A stretch of 64,000 bases of DNA. Source: an uncultured Collinsella sp. (GTDB lineage: Bacteria; Actinomycetota; Coriobacteriia; Coriobacteriales; Coriobacteriaceae). A program made the position numbers and the translations under genes. The notes beneath the pieces were generated by a model that did not search any database, was not told the origin of the DNA, and was given only the letters and a program-made list of their open reading frames with translations. Position 1 is the stretch's first letter, and every line of letters starts with the position of its first letter. This document shows positions 44,691 through 53,014 of the stretch, one piece after another. The stretch covers positions 1-64,000 of the forward strand of contig CABQWP010000002.1 in the NCBI GenBank assembly GCA_902467875.1, written 5' to 3'.

Positions 44691-44752
44691 TTTGTCTCGA
44701 TCTGTAACATCTAGACGGTTTTTGAACCTCTTCCTGTTACAGATTTAGACAA
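44691..44752. repeat. TGTTACAGAT hairpin, copy 1
   Basis: TTTGTCTCGATCTGTAACA (44691-44709) pairs with TGTTACAGATTTAGACAAA (44734-44752), 17 of 19 positions. It shares its arm sequence with the next hairpin. Confidence 0.8.
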
Positions 44753-44774
44753 ACAGGTGGGGCCCGCCAGCAAA

Positions 44775-44831
44775 ATCTCAATCTGTAACAGGTAGCCGTC
44801 CAAATCGGTTCCAGATGTTACAGATTGAGAT
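44775..44831. repeat. TGTTACAGAT hairpin, copy 2
   Basis: Perfect 16-bp arms ATCTCAATCTGTAACA (44775-44790) and TGTTACAGATTGAGAT (44816-44831) around a 25-base loop. The arm core is the same as copy 1 but the loop sequence differs. Confidence 0.8.
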
Positions 44832-44863
44832 GAATGAACGAGCGGACAATCCGTATTTACCTC

Positions 44864-44914
44864 TTGCATAACTGTGCATAGTGTATATATACTGTGCTTA
44901 CCGGTTATATACAC
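44864..44914 (+). promoter_or_regulatory. Promoter with overlapping GntR-type operator
   Basis: TTGCAT (44864-44869) and TATACT (44888-44893), 18 bp apart, form a plausible promoter. An inverted repeat GTGTATATA (44881-44889) / TATATACAC (44906-44914) covers the -10 and start site. YtrA-type GntR regulators usually repress their own ABC operon through such sites. Confidence 0.65.
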
Positions 44915-44941
44915 GTGTAGCCCAACAGCTAAGGAGCCGCT

Positions 44942-45322
44942 GTGGACATCATCCTATCCAATTCGAGCGACAAGCCCATCTACGAGCAAATAGCCTCGCA
45001 GGTCAAAGCTCAGATCCTTTCGGGCGCACTCACTGCGGGAGCCAAACTCCCCAGCATCCGTGCACTCGCGAGCGATCTTGGCGTGAGCGTCATCACCACC
45101 AAGCGCGCCTACGCCGACCTGGAGCAGCTCGGGTTTATCTGCACCGTGCAGGGCAAGGGCTGCTTTGTCGCCGAGGGCAACCAAGAACTCTTGCGCGAAA
45201 ACCAGCTCTGCCATATCGAAGAGCTGCTTGCGAAAGCGGCAAGCCAAGCCGAAGCCTTGGGCGTCACGCGCGACAAGCTGCACGAAATGCTCGACCTGGT
45301 AGCCCCCGAAACCATGCAGTAG
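44942..45322 (+). CDS. GntR family regulator, YtrA subfamily
   Basis: 126 residues from a GTG start after AAGGAG. DKPIYEQIASQVKAQILSGAL and LPSIRALASDLGVSVITTKRAYADLEQLGFI form the winged helix; only a short helical tail follows, as in YtrA-type regulators that lack a ligand domain. It is followed 23 bases later by an ABC ATPase gene and is presumed to repress the operon through the palindrome at 44881-44914. Confidence 0.9.
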   Translation: MDIILSNSSDKPIYEQIASQVKAQILSGALTAGAKLPSIRALASDLGVSVITTKRAYADLEQLGFICTVQGKGCFVAEGNQELLRENQLCHIEELLAKAASQAEALGVTRDKLHEMLDLVAPETMQ

Positions 45323-45345
45323 CCATCTGCAAGAAAGGCTATACC

Positions 45346-46227
45346 ATGCAAAACTTGCTTGAACTCAAAGGCATCTCACGCACTGTAAGCGACCGCTTTT
45401 CGCTGCGCGACGTCACGCTTGCCGTGGAGCCTGGCCAGATCGTCGGCTTTGTTGGTGCCAACGGTGCTGGCAAAACAACGACGATTCGAGCTGCTCTCGG
45501 GCTTATAAAGCTCGATGCAGGCGAAGTGTACCTGTTTGGGCAGCGCTGTGGCGCCGACGCGCCCGATGAGTCGCAACGCCATCTACGCTCCCGCGTCGGT
45601 CTTGTCCTGGACACGTGCCCCTTCCCCTCCACGCTCAAGGTGGGCCAGATCGAGTCGCTCGTAGGCCCGGCGTACCCCACGTGGGACCGCGAAACGTTCG
45701 CCGGATTCATCAACCGATTTGGCCTCGATCCCAAGACAAAGGTCAAGGACCTCTCCCGCGGCATGGGCATGAAGCTGCAGCTTGCCTGCGCGCTCAGCCA
45801 CAATGCCAAGCTGCTCGTTTTGGACGAAGCCACCGCGGGCCTCGATCCCATGGCACGCGAGGAACTGCTCGATGTTCTGCTCGCCTTTGTCGCCGACGGC
45901 CAGCGCAGCGTGCTGCTCTCGAGCCACATTACGTCTGATCTCGATCGTGCTGCCGACCGCGTCATCTGCATCGATAACGGCTCGATTGTGTTTGACCTGC
46001 CACGCGAGGACATTACCGACCGCGCCGGCATCGCCCACTGCACCCAGGCACAGGCCGCCGAGCTCATGGCTTGCGTCGAAGGCACCCGCGCCGCCCGCCA
46101 CGCCTACAGCGTGGACGTGCTCGTGCCCAACCACCGCGAAGTGCTCGAGGCCTTCCCCGAGATTCCCTGCGATCGGGCAACCATTGAAGACTATCTTCGC
46201 TTCATGCTGAAAGGGGCTTTGAAATGA
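45346..46227 (+). CDS. ABC transporter ATP-binding protein
   Basis: 293 residues. GANGAGKTTTI (Walker A), LSRGMGMKLQLA (signature) and LLVLDEATAGLD (Walker B) with SSHIT (His switch) are intact. The arrangement with a YtrA regulator before it and a membrane subunit overlapping after it is that of small bacterial export systems of the YtrB or bacitracin/lantibiotic-response type; the substrate is unknown. AAAGGCTATACC precedes the ATG. Confidence 0.9.
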   Translation: MQNLLELKGISRTVSDRFSLRDVTLAVEPGQIVGFVGANGAGKTTTIRAALGLIKLDAGEVYLFGQRCGADAPDESQRHLRSRVGLVLDTCPFPSTLKVGQIESLVGPAYPTWDRETFAGFINRFGLDPKTKVKDLSRGMGMKLQLACALSHNAKLLVLDEATAGLDPMAREELLDVLLAFVADGQRSVLLSSHITSDLDRAADRVICIDNGSIVFDLPREDITDRAGIAHCTQAQAAELMACVEGTRAARHAYSVDVLVPNHREVLEAFPEIPCDRATIEDYLRFMLKGALK

Positions 46228-46925
46228 AACGCGCCATTATGTCCGAGCTTGCCATCGTTCGCACGCTCGTCCCGAGCATCGCAGGTGTCGGCCTGTTCAT
46301 CTTCGTCGTGCTGACCGCCGTCAGGGCATCGAATGGTGATTCCGATATGAGCGCCGCCGGCGCCTTCGCGATCAGTGCCATGTCGCCCATCATGGCCATG
46401 ACGTCGCTGGCCGGGCTCGACAACCAAAACGGATGGGAGCGCTATCGGGCAACGCTGCCGTTCTCGCGCAAAGACATCATCTGCGCACGCTACCTGTGCA
46501 TTATTGCTTTCTCGGCCGTCATGGCATGCGCCGCCGTGCTTTTGAACATCATCGCCCTTCCGTTCTTCGATCACACGGGCATTCCCTCGACGGGACAGAC
46601 CGTCTTTGAGATCACAATAGCCTCCGCCGCATCGATGCTCATCTCCCTCATGATGGTGTTTTTGGCACAGCCGCTGTTCTTTCGATTTGGACACATGGAG
46701 GCGCTGCGCCTTTCCGTCGGCCTGTTTGCCCTGATGGGCTGCGGTACCATGGCAATGCTGAGCTCCTCCAACCCCATCAGCAACTGGCTTATGTCGATTG
46801 CCGGGGCGAATCCCGATCCTGCCGTCCTTGGCTGTCTGTGTGCAGGAATTGCCGTACTGGCCCTCGCGCTATGTGCAATCAGCTGCACCGTCAGCACCAA
46901 GGTCTATCGAGCACGCGATCTGTAG
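46224..46925 (+). CDS. ABC-2 type transporter permease
   Basis: 233 residues with six transmembrane helices, of the ABC2_membrane_5 kind (GWERYRATLPFSRKDIICARYL is the characteristic loop after helix 2). Starts in a 4-base ATGA overlap with the ATPase gene, so it is translationally coupled and forms the membrane part of the exporter. Confidence 0.85.
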   Translation: MKRAIMSELAIVRTLVPSIAGVGLFIFVVLTAVRASNGDSDMSAAGAFAISAMSPIMAMTSLAGLDNQNGWERYRATLPFSRKDIICARYLCIIAFSAVMACAAVLLNIIALPFFDHTGIPSTGQTVFEITIASAASMLISLMMVFLAQPLFFRFGHMEALRLSVGLFALMGCGTMAMLSSSNPISNWLMSIAGANPDPAVLGCLCAGIAVLALALCAISCTVSTKVYRARDL

Positions 46926-47009
46926 CCACGCGAGTCTCAATCCACGAAGGGCGCGATCGCCGCCCGCAAATCCGTGACAAATGGCATATCCCCGACGTGC
47001 GCCGCCGTG

Positions 47010-48299
47010 CTACTTGCGCAGCGGCTTGGGCAACGGAATACCGGCGGCGATGACGGCGGCGATGATCATACAGACGATGCCTTTGAGCGGGAAGCACATG
47101 AGCAGCAGGCCCACGACCATGACGGGCTGACGCATAACGGCGCCCATCGTCGATGCCGTGCAGACGGCGACGCAAAAGACCGGATCTGCGCCGGTGAGGA
47201 TGGCAAGGCCATAGCCCAGGCTTACGCCTGAGAAGATAACCGGGAAGAAGTGGCCGCCGCGCCAACCAAGGTTGATGAGGGCGGGCGTCAGCATGGCCTT
47301 AACAAGACCGGTCGCGATAAGCACGCCAGCGGGAATGGTCAGATAGGTTTCCATGAGCACGTCGGCCTGAGTCTCGCCGGCAAACATGGTGTAGGGCAGG
47401 ACCGTGCCGCAGATGGCGAGCGCCAGACCGGCTAGCATGGCCTTGACGACAGGACGCTCCCCTATTGCATGAGACAGTGCCTCGCTCGCATGCTCAGAGA
47501 CAAAGTACAGCCATCCGCAAACGGTGCCGACCACCGCCAGCGGAATGAGCCAGACAAGTTCCAGGTTGCCCACCACGGCAGCCTCGAACCTGGGCATGCC
47601 CATGCCGCCGCCCATGAGCTGGCCGAGCAGCAGGTAGGTGCCCAGGCCGCCGGCAATCGCGATGCCGTAAACCACGGTCTTTTGCGCCTTGGGCAGCCTG
47701 ATGGTGATCTCGTCGGACGCAGAGCCCTCGTCGCCGTCGGCGCTACCGGCAAGCGGTGCCACAAAGCCAAAGACAGGCGCGGTAAAGAGCGCCGTCAGGG
47801 CAGCCTGGGTACCCAGCAGCGTGAGCTCCCTAAACTCGGCGCCAAAGCGGCGCATGCGGTCGCCAACCCAGCTGCACAGACCCGCGATAACGCCGGTTAG
47901 GCCGGCCTCCGGTCCAATACTTCCGCCAAACAGCAGCGGCAGCAATGCCGCGAGCGAAAGCTTGCCCAGGTTGTCGTACGGGTAGCGCCCGTCTTGCTTA
48001 ACCTTAGCCATCACCTGGTTGAGGTCATCGGTCTTGGTGCCTGTCATCTTCTCGTACAGACCAATTAACAGACCGCCCAGCAAGCAGACAAAAAACGGGT
48101 ACGGCAGAAAGCCAAACGGACCGCTGGCAAGCTCGGGCGAAGCGACGCCCAGCGCGTGCGGAATCTCGGTCCATAGATAGTCGATACCGTGCTCCATCGC
48201 AAAAAAGAACAGCCAGACCGCGGCACCTGCGAACGCACCGGTCACGGCAACGCTAACTAAAAACAGCGCGCGGTTTGTGGGTTTGGCAAGGTTATCCAT
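47010..48299 (-). CDS. ClC family chloride channel/antiporter
   Basis: 429 residues, many helices. GGSIGPEAG is the GxxGPE selectivity motif (E acts as gating Glu in ClC antiporters), and GWRGGHFFPVIFSG resembles the second conserved motif (GxFxP). Bacterial members exchange Cl- or F- for protons. GGGAGGACCCG precedes the ATG. The gene stands alone. Confidence 0.87.
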   Translation of the reverse strand: MDNLAKPTNRALFLVSVAVTGAFAGAAVWLFFFAMEHGIDYLWTEIPHALGVASPELASGPFGFLPYPFFVCLLGGLLIGLYEKMTGTKTDDLNQVMAKVKQDGRYPYDNLGKLSLAALLPLLFGGSIGPEAGLTGVIAGLCSWVGDRMRRFGAEFRELTLLGTQAALTALFTAPVFGFVAPLAGSADGDEGSASDEITIRLPKAQKTVVYGIAIAGGLGTYLLLGQLMGGGMGMPRFEAAVVGNLELVWLIPLAVVGTVCGWLYFVSEHASEALSHAIGERPVVKAMLAGLALAICGTVLPYTMFAGETQADVLMETYLTIPAGVLIATGLVKAMLTPALINLGWRGGHFFPVIFSGVSLGYGLAILTGADPVFCVAVCTASTMGAVMRQPVMVVGLLLMCFPLKGIVCMIIAAVIAAGIPLPKPLRK

Positions 48300-48424
48300 C
48301 GGGTCCTCCCGCGGTCAAAGTCGACATAGTTATGTTTTATTGTAGAGCGAGCGTTGCTCGAACGAGCCAACCGTCTGCGCCGCAAACGGCACCATTGGGA
48401 GTCATAGTGGGACAGGCTCAAGAC

Positions 48425-48958
48425 TTATCCGTTGATAATCGAGGCAATCTCGCGCAAATCGTCGGCAAAGTAAATGCCTTGCTGGCGCTGCGGGCTCGAT
48501 AAACCCTTATCGATCATGTGCCCGAGCAGCGCCTTGAGGTCGTTGTAGTAACCGCCCAGGTTATACAGGATGCACGGAGCGCTCAGGTGCCCCAATGACA
48601 CCGCGGACATGACCTCGGCAATCTCCTCGAGCGTGCCCGTGCCACCGGGAAAGGCGATGAACGCATCGCCGAGCTCAATCATCTTGGCCTTGCGCTCCGC
48701 CATATCACTCGTCACGATGAGGTCGTCGATACCGTCATGTTGAAACTCGGCCTCGATAAAAAAGCTCGGCTCCACACCCGTCACGTGTCCGCCAGCATCG
48801 AGCACGCTATCGGCGAGCGCACCCATCAGGCCCGATTTGGACCCGCCGTATACCAGCGCGTGTCCGTTGGCGCCAATCCAGTTGCCCAGCTCCTGCACCG
48901 CGGGCAGAAACGCCGGGTCATTGCCGGCACTGGCACCCAGATACACGGTGATATTCAT
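48425..48958 (-). CDS. LOG family protein (TIGR00730 type)
   Basis: 177 residues. VYGGSKSGLMGALAD and the signature PGGTGTLEEI are those of LOG-type nucleotide-sugar hydrolases; homologs release cytokinin-like bases or act on AMP. No signal peptide. The biological substrate in this organism is unknown. Confidence 0.88.
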   Translation of the reverse strand: MNITVYLGASAGNDPAFLPAVQELGNWIGANGHALVYGGSKSGLMGALADSVLDAGGHVTGVEPSFFIEAEFQHDGIDDLIVTSDMAERKAKMIELGDAFIAFPGGTGTLEEIAEVMSAVSLGHLSAPCILYNLGGYYNDLKALLGHMIDKGLSSPQRQQGIYFADDLREIASIING

Positions 48959-48994
48959 ATTCAGTCCCCCTCATCGTGACGCGCGGCGCCCGTC

Positions 48995-49420
48995 CTAGCG
49001 TTGGCGGCGGCGATATTCGCGCACGCGACGCGAAAGATCGGCAAGCTCGTCGCGATCGAGCTCTTCCAAATGCTCCAGATCATCCATAAAGCGCGCCATG
49101 GTGTCCTTTTGACGCATCTTGATTAGCGTATTGCAGTAGTTCACCGCCACGCCCGTGAGCATGGCGATGTAGAAGATGCTGATGACGCTCAGAATGACGG
49201 TAATGGCGCGGGCAACCGGCGTTTCGGCCGGAATGTCACCAAAGCCGATGGTCGAGACCGTCTCAAAGCTAAACCACAGGCCATCGCCAAACGTGAGGGT
49301 CGTGGGCTCGGACAGCCAGACGGCCGTCGAGCACAGCAGATAGAAGACGAGGAACAGCTCCGTAATGCGCACAAAGCCCGCCTGGCGCAACACGTCGGCA
49401 AGCGTCCTGAGCTTTTTCAT
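48995..49420 (-). CDS. Two-TM potassium channel family protein
   Basis: 141 residues. Two hydrophobic helices flank a pore loop with the K+ selectivity filter TIGFGD, then a helical charged C-terminus without an RCK/TrkA domain. GGAAGGGG precedes the ATG at 49420. It fits the Ion_trans_2 family. It may be cotranscribed with the LOG gene 36 bases downstream. Confidence 0.85.
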   Translation of the reverse strand: MKKLRTLADVLRQAGFVRITELFLVFYLLCSTAVWLSEPTTLTFGDGLWFSFETVSTIGFGDIPAETPVARAITVILSVISIFYIAMLTGVAVNYCNTLIKMRQKDTMARFMDDLEHLEELDRDELADLSRRVREYRRRQR

Positions 49421-49472
49421 CGCGACCCCTTCCACGGACAACCAATCACGTTCGCCCGGTATTGTCCCACAA

Positions 49473-49530
49473 CCGGCAGCTAGGGACGTTCCTTTTGTGC
49501 CGGCAGAAAGGGACTGTCCCCAGCTGCCGG
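49473..49530. repeat. Hairpin repeat with AGCTGCCGG ends
   Basis: CCGGCAGCT (49473-49481) pairs with AGCTGCCGG (49522-49530); the inside carries GGGACGTTCC and GGGACTGTCCC. It is related, in inverse orientation, to 37050-37101. Confidence 0.7.
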
Positions 49531-49617
49531 GCGGAGCCGTTTAGCGGTACAGCTGCCAACTGGGCAGGCTGAGCTGGTATCCTTATGCGGTAATGTCTCG
49601 ATTCGTTAGGATTGCAT

Positions 49618-52422
49618 GTGAGAGCTGCCGCTGTCCTCCGTTCAGTTATATATCGCGCCTTGGCCGTTGCGCTTATCGCGCTCGCCGTACTGAGCGCCGT
49701 CGCGCCCGCCCCTGCCTTTGCCGCCGACTCCGATCAGCAAGTCAAGACGGTCCGTGTCGGCTGGCTCGTCAGCAACGAGGGCTTCCAGGACGGCACCCCC
49801 GGCGAGCGCCTCTCGGGATGGGGCTACGAGTACCTCCAGACCCTGTCGTACTATACGCCCGGCTGGCAGTACGAATATGTCTCCGGCACCTTCACCGAGC
49901 TTATGGACATGCTCGAGGCGGGCGAAATCGACCTCATGCCCAACATCTCCTACTCCGAGGAACGCGCCCAAAAGCTGCTCTTTTCCTCGAACCCCGAGGG
50001 CACCGAGCGCTACTACATCTACGCCAGGCCAGACCGTGACGATCTGGCCAAGGGTGACCCTCAAGCACTCCAGGGTCTCACTATCGGCTGCAACCCCAGC
50101 GTTATGCAAACCTTCGTTGGCAAGCAGTGGCTCGCCAACGAAGGCATTACCTGCACCTATAAAGAAATCGACACTGGCGGCGCCCTCTTTGACGCGCTCG
50201 CAAACAACGAGGTCGATGCCGTCATCATGAACGACACCATTTCGTCGCCCGATGCCTCCCCCATGTTCTACGTTGGTTCGAGCGACTACTACTTTGCCGT
50301 CCCCAAAAGCCGCCCCGACCTAAGGGACGACATCAATGCCGCCATGTCGGCAATCGCCCGCGTCAACCCACGCTATATCGACGAAGTCAAATCTAACTAC
50401 TCGGCCCAAAACAGCGGTTCATCATCGCTCAACGGCCCCGAACGTTCCTGGCTCGAAGCAAATCACAACACCATCACGCTCGGCTACATTACGGGCAAAC
50501 TCCCCTACTGCAACGAAGACGAAGACGGCAAAATGGAAGGCTCGCTCGCATCGCTTGCGACGACGTTGCACGATAAATTTGGCATTACGGTCAAAACCGT
50601 CGCCTTTGATAACTACAAGATGATGTCAAAGGCCCTGTCAAAGGGAAGCATCGACGTTGCGCTGCCGGTATACCGAGATTACTGGTTTGCCGAGCAATCA
50701 GGCGTTGTGCAGTCGATATCGTTGGGGACCACATCCCTCACCGCCATCCACACCGGAAGCAACCTGAACAAAGACCTTCAGAACATCGCCTGTACCAAAT
50801 CATCGTTTATCAACCGAAATGTACTCGAAAGCCTGTTCCCCACAGCGACCGTGACCGAATGCCAATCCGACGATGAAGCGTTCGACGCCCTCAGGAAGGG
50901 AACGGCGCACTGCATCGTCGCTCCCAGTTCACGCGTAAAAACCATCGGCGACCGTTATGATCTCGAGAACTGCGAGACGGCCGAGCTCCCTGACACCTGC
51001 GAGCTCTCGTGCTGGATTTCGCGCGGAAGGCCCGAGCTGCTGGGAATCATCAACAAGGGCATCATCAATGCCGGAGAATCGCTCTCCGCAAGCAATTACT
51101 CCTCCACGTCGTACACGGCCCAGGAATCCAACACGCTTCAATTCCTTTATCGCAACCGTGCCGCCGTTGCAGCTGCCCTCATCGGTATGTTGTCGGTCGG
51201 CATCGTCCTGCTCATCTGGGCACTCGTGCGCGCTCGAACCGAGCGCAAAAAAGCCGATGCCGCCAACGCCGCCAAGACGGCATTCCTCACGCGCATGAGC
51301 CACGACATCCGTACGCCGCTCAACGGTATCCTGGGCCTTATCGAGATCGAGGAATTGAAGGAAGGCGATATCCAGGTCGCCCGCGAGAGCCGTGCCAAGG
51401 CGCGCGTTGCCGCCAATCACCTGCTCTCGCTAATCAACGACATCCTCGAGATGGGCAAGATCGAAGACCGCAAGCTAACACTGGAACATGTGCCTTTTAA
51501 CCTCAAAGAGCTCTGTGACGATACGCTGGTGCTGTGCAAGCTCCGCGCGTCCAGTAACGGCATCACAATGCAGGACAATAGTCTGCCGTACGCCACGGGG
51601 CCATACATGGTCGGCAGTCCCACCCATATCCGACAGATCATGATCAACCTGTTAGACAACAGCATTAAGTACAACAAGCACGGCGGCTCCGTCACCTTTA
51701 GCTCAAAGACCAAGCCACTCGATAACGGGCGCGCTCTCTTTTGCTTTAGCGTTTCGGATACCGGCATTGGCATGACGCCCGAGTTTTTGGCGCACATTTA
51801 CGAGCCGTTCGCCCAAGAAGGCGACGATGCGCGCAGCAAGTTCCAAGGAGTCGGCATGGGCATGCCAATCGTCAAGTCGCTTATTGAACTGATGGGCGGC
51901 ACGATTGAGATTTCGAGTGAGGTTGGCGTGGGGAGTACGTTCAACGTCCAGATTCCGCTCGATATCGACAAGAACCCTCAGGCAAGAGAACGCGCGGACG
52001 AGCAAGTAGACAGCTGCTCGCTTGCCGGCATGAACGTTCTTTTGGCAGAAGATAACGAGCTCAATGCCGAGATTGCCCAGGCGCTGCTCGAAAGCGAAGG
52101 CATTGTCGTAACTCGCGCCGCCGATGGCAACGAAGCGGTCGACCTATACGTTGGCCGTCCCGCCGGCAGCTTCGATGCGATTCTGATGGACATTATGATG
52201 CCGGGCATGGACGGCTACGAGGCAACCCGCGCGATTCGCCTGAGCGAGAAGGTCGATGCAGCCGATATCCCCATCATCGCGCTCACCGCCAACGCCTTTG
52301 CCGAAGACGCCAAGGCGGCACACGACGCCGGCATGAACGCCCATCTGTCCAAACCGCTCGACTTTAACAAGCTCAAAAACATACTCGCCCGCATCAAGAA
52401 AAACGGAGCTGTTTCGCTATAG
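49618..52422 (+). CDS. Hybrid sensor histidine kinase with fused solute-binding domains
   Basis: 934 residues from a GTG at 49618 (AGGA 7 bases upstream). A signal peptide ends near AFAAD. Two bacterial extracellular solute-binding family 3 domains follow (about residues 45-255 and 285-500). One transmembrane helix (515-538) leads to HisKA with His562 (RMSHDIRTPLNG), an HATPase domain (NLLDNSIKYN, DTGIGMT, GMGMPIVKSL) and a C-terminal receiver whose phosphoacceptor is Asp858. The sensor probably detects an amino acid or similar small solute outside. No separate output domain is present, so phosphorelay to another protein is expected. Confidence 0.9.
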   Translation: MRAAAVLRSVIYRALAVALIALAVLSAVAPAPAFAADSDQQVKTVRVGWLVSNEGFQDGTPGERLSGWGYEYLQTLSYYTPGWQYEYVSGTFTELMDMLEAGEIDLMPNISYSEERAQKLLFSSNPEGTERYYIYARPDRDDLAKGDPQALQGLTIGCNPSVMQTFVGKQWLANEGITCTYKEIDTGGALFDALANNEVDAVIMNDTISSPDASPMFYVGSSDYYFAVPKSRPDLRDDINAAMSAIARVNPRYIDEVKSNYSAQNSGSSSLNGPERSWLEANHNTITLGYITGKLPYCNEDEDGKMEGSLASLATTLHDKFGITVKTVAFDNYKMMSKALSKGSIDVALPVYRDYWFAEQSGVVQSISLGTTSLTAIHTGSNLNKDLQNIACTKSSFINRNVLESLFPTATVTECQSDDEAFDALRKGTAHCIVAPSSRVKTIGDRYDLENCETAELPDTCELSCWISRGRPELLGIINKGIINAGESLSASNYSSTSYTAQESNTLQFLYRNRAAVAAALIGMLSVGIVLLIWALVRARTERKKADAANAAKTAFLTRMSHDIRTPLNGILGLIEIEELKEGDIQVARESRAKARVAANHLLSLINDILEMGKIEDRKLTLEHVPFNLKELCDDTLVLCKLRASSNGITMQDNSLPYATGPYMVGSPTHIRQIMINLLDNSIKYNKHGGSVTFSSKTKPLDNGRALFCFSVSDTGIGMTPEFLAHIYEPFAQEGDDARSKFQGVGMGMPIVKSLIELMGGTIEISSEVGVGSTFNVQIPLDIDKNPQARERADEQVDSCSLAGMNVLLAEDNELNAEIAQALLESEGIVVTRAADGNEAVDLYVGRPAGSFDAILMDIMMPGMDGYEATRAIRLSEKVDAADIPIIALTANAFAEDAKAAHDAGMNAHLSKPLDFNKLKNILARIKKNGAVSL

Positions 52423-52464
52423 TTTGTGCTCAACCACCACGCACGACCAGAAAGGAAGCCAACG

Positions 52465-52944
52465 ATGTTTAGGCCCTTACGTCGAAAGAAACGCGCCATC
52501 ACTGACGAGGAAGCGCGCGAACTGCTCGCCACCTGCAAGCGCGGCGTCTTTGCCGTCAACGGCGACGATGGCTACCCGTACGCCATTCCCGTCAACTACT
52601 TCTTTGACACCGAGCACGACAAGATTTATTTCCATGGCGCCAAGGCCGGCCACAAGGTCGACGCACTCAAGCGCGATGACAAGGTCTGCTTTACCGTTTA
52701 CGGCAACGAGTGGTACAAGGACGGTGACTGGGCTCCCTACGTTATGAGTACCGTGGTCTTTGGCCGCTGTCGCCTGGCGAATGACACCCCCGCGTTTATC
52801 GAGGACAAAGTCCGCCAGCTCGCCCTTAAGTACTACCCTTCTGCCGAGGAGGTCGAAGAGGAAATCGCCAAGGACATTAAGGGCGTCCAGCTCTACGAGA
52901 TTACGATTGAGCATCTCTGCGGCAAGCAGATTCAAGAAAAGTAA
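52465..52944 (+). CDS. Pyridoxamine 5'-phosphate oxidase-related flavin-binding protein
   Basis: 159 residues. RGVFAVNGDDGYPYAIPVNYFFD, IYFHGAKAGHKVDAL and VCFTVYGNE match the split-barrel pyridoxamine 5'-phosphate oxidase-like family (NimA-type) that binds FMN or heme. It is 42 bases after the histidine kinase gene with AAAGGAAGCC before the ATG. Substrate unknown; homologs include nitroimidazole reductases, but no activity is claimed. Confidence 0.83.
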   Translation: MFRPLRRKKRAITDEEARELLATCKRGVFAVNGDDGYPYAIPVNYFFDTEHDKIYFHGAKAGHKVDALKRDDKVCFTVYGNEWYKDGDWAPYVMSTVVFGRCRLANDTPAFIEDKVRQLALKYYPSAEEVEEEIAKDIKGVQLYEITIEHLCGKQIQEK

Positions 52945-52972
52945 GCCTCAAAAGCAAAACTCACAAATAGCA

Positions 52973-53012
52973 ATATGGCCCGGTTCCAACCCACCTTGGA
53001 ACCGGGCCATAT
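52973..53012. terminator. Perfect 17-bp hairpin between convergent genes
   Basis: Arms 52973-52989 and 52996-53012 (ATATGGCCCGGTTCCAA and its complement) with loop CCCACC. Suited to terminate both the flavin-binding protein gene and the opposing histidine kinase gene. Confidence 0.88.
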
Positions 53013-53014
53013 GC

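Larger units (their letters stand above)
44551..44941. other. Repeat-rich spacer between prfC and the GntR-ABC operon
   Basis: No gene seen. It contains two related hairpin repeats (44691-44752 and 44775-44831), then the promoter and operator of the GntR operon (44864-44914). Confidence 0.7.
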
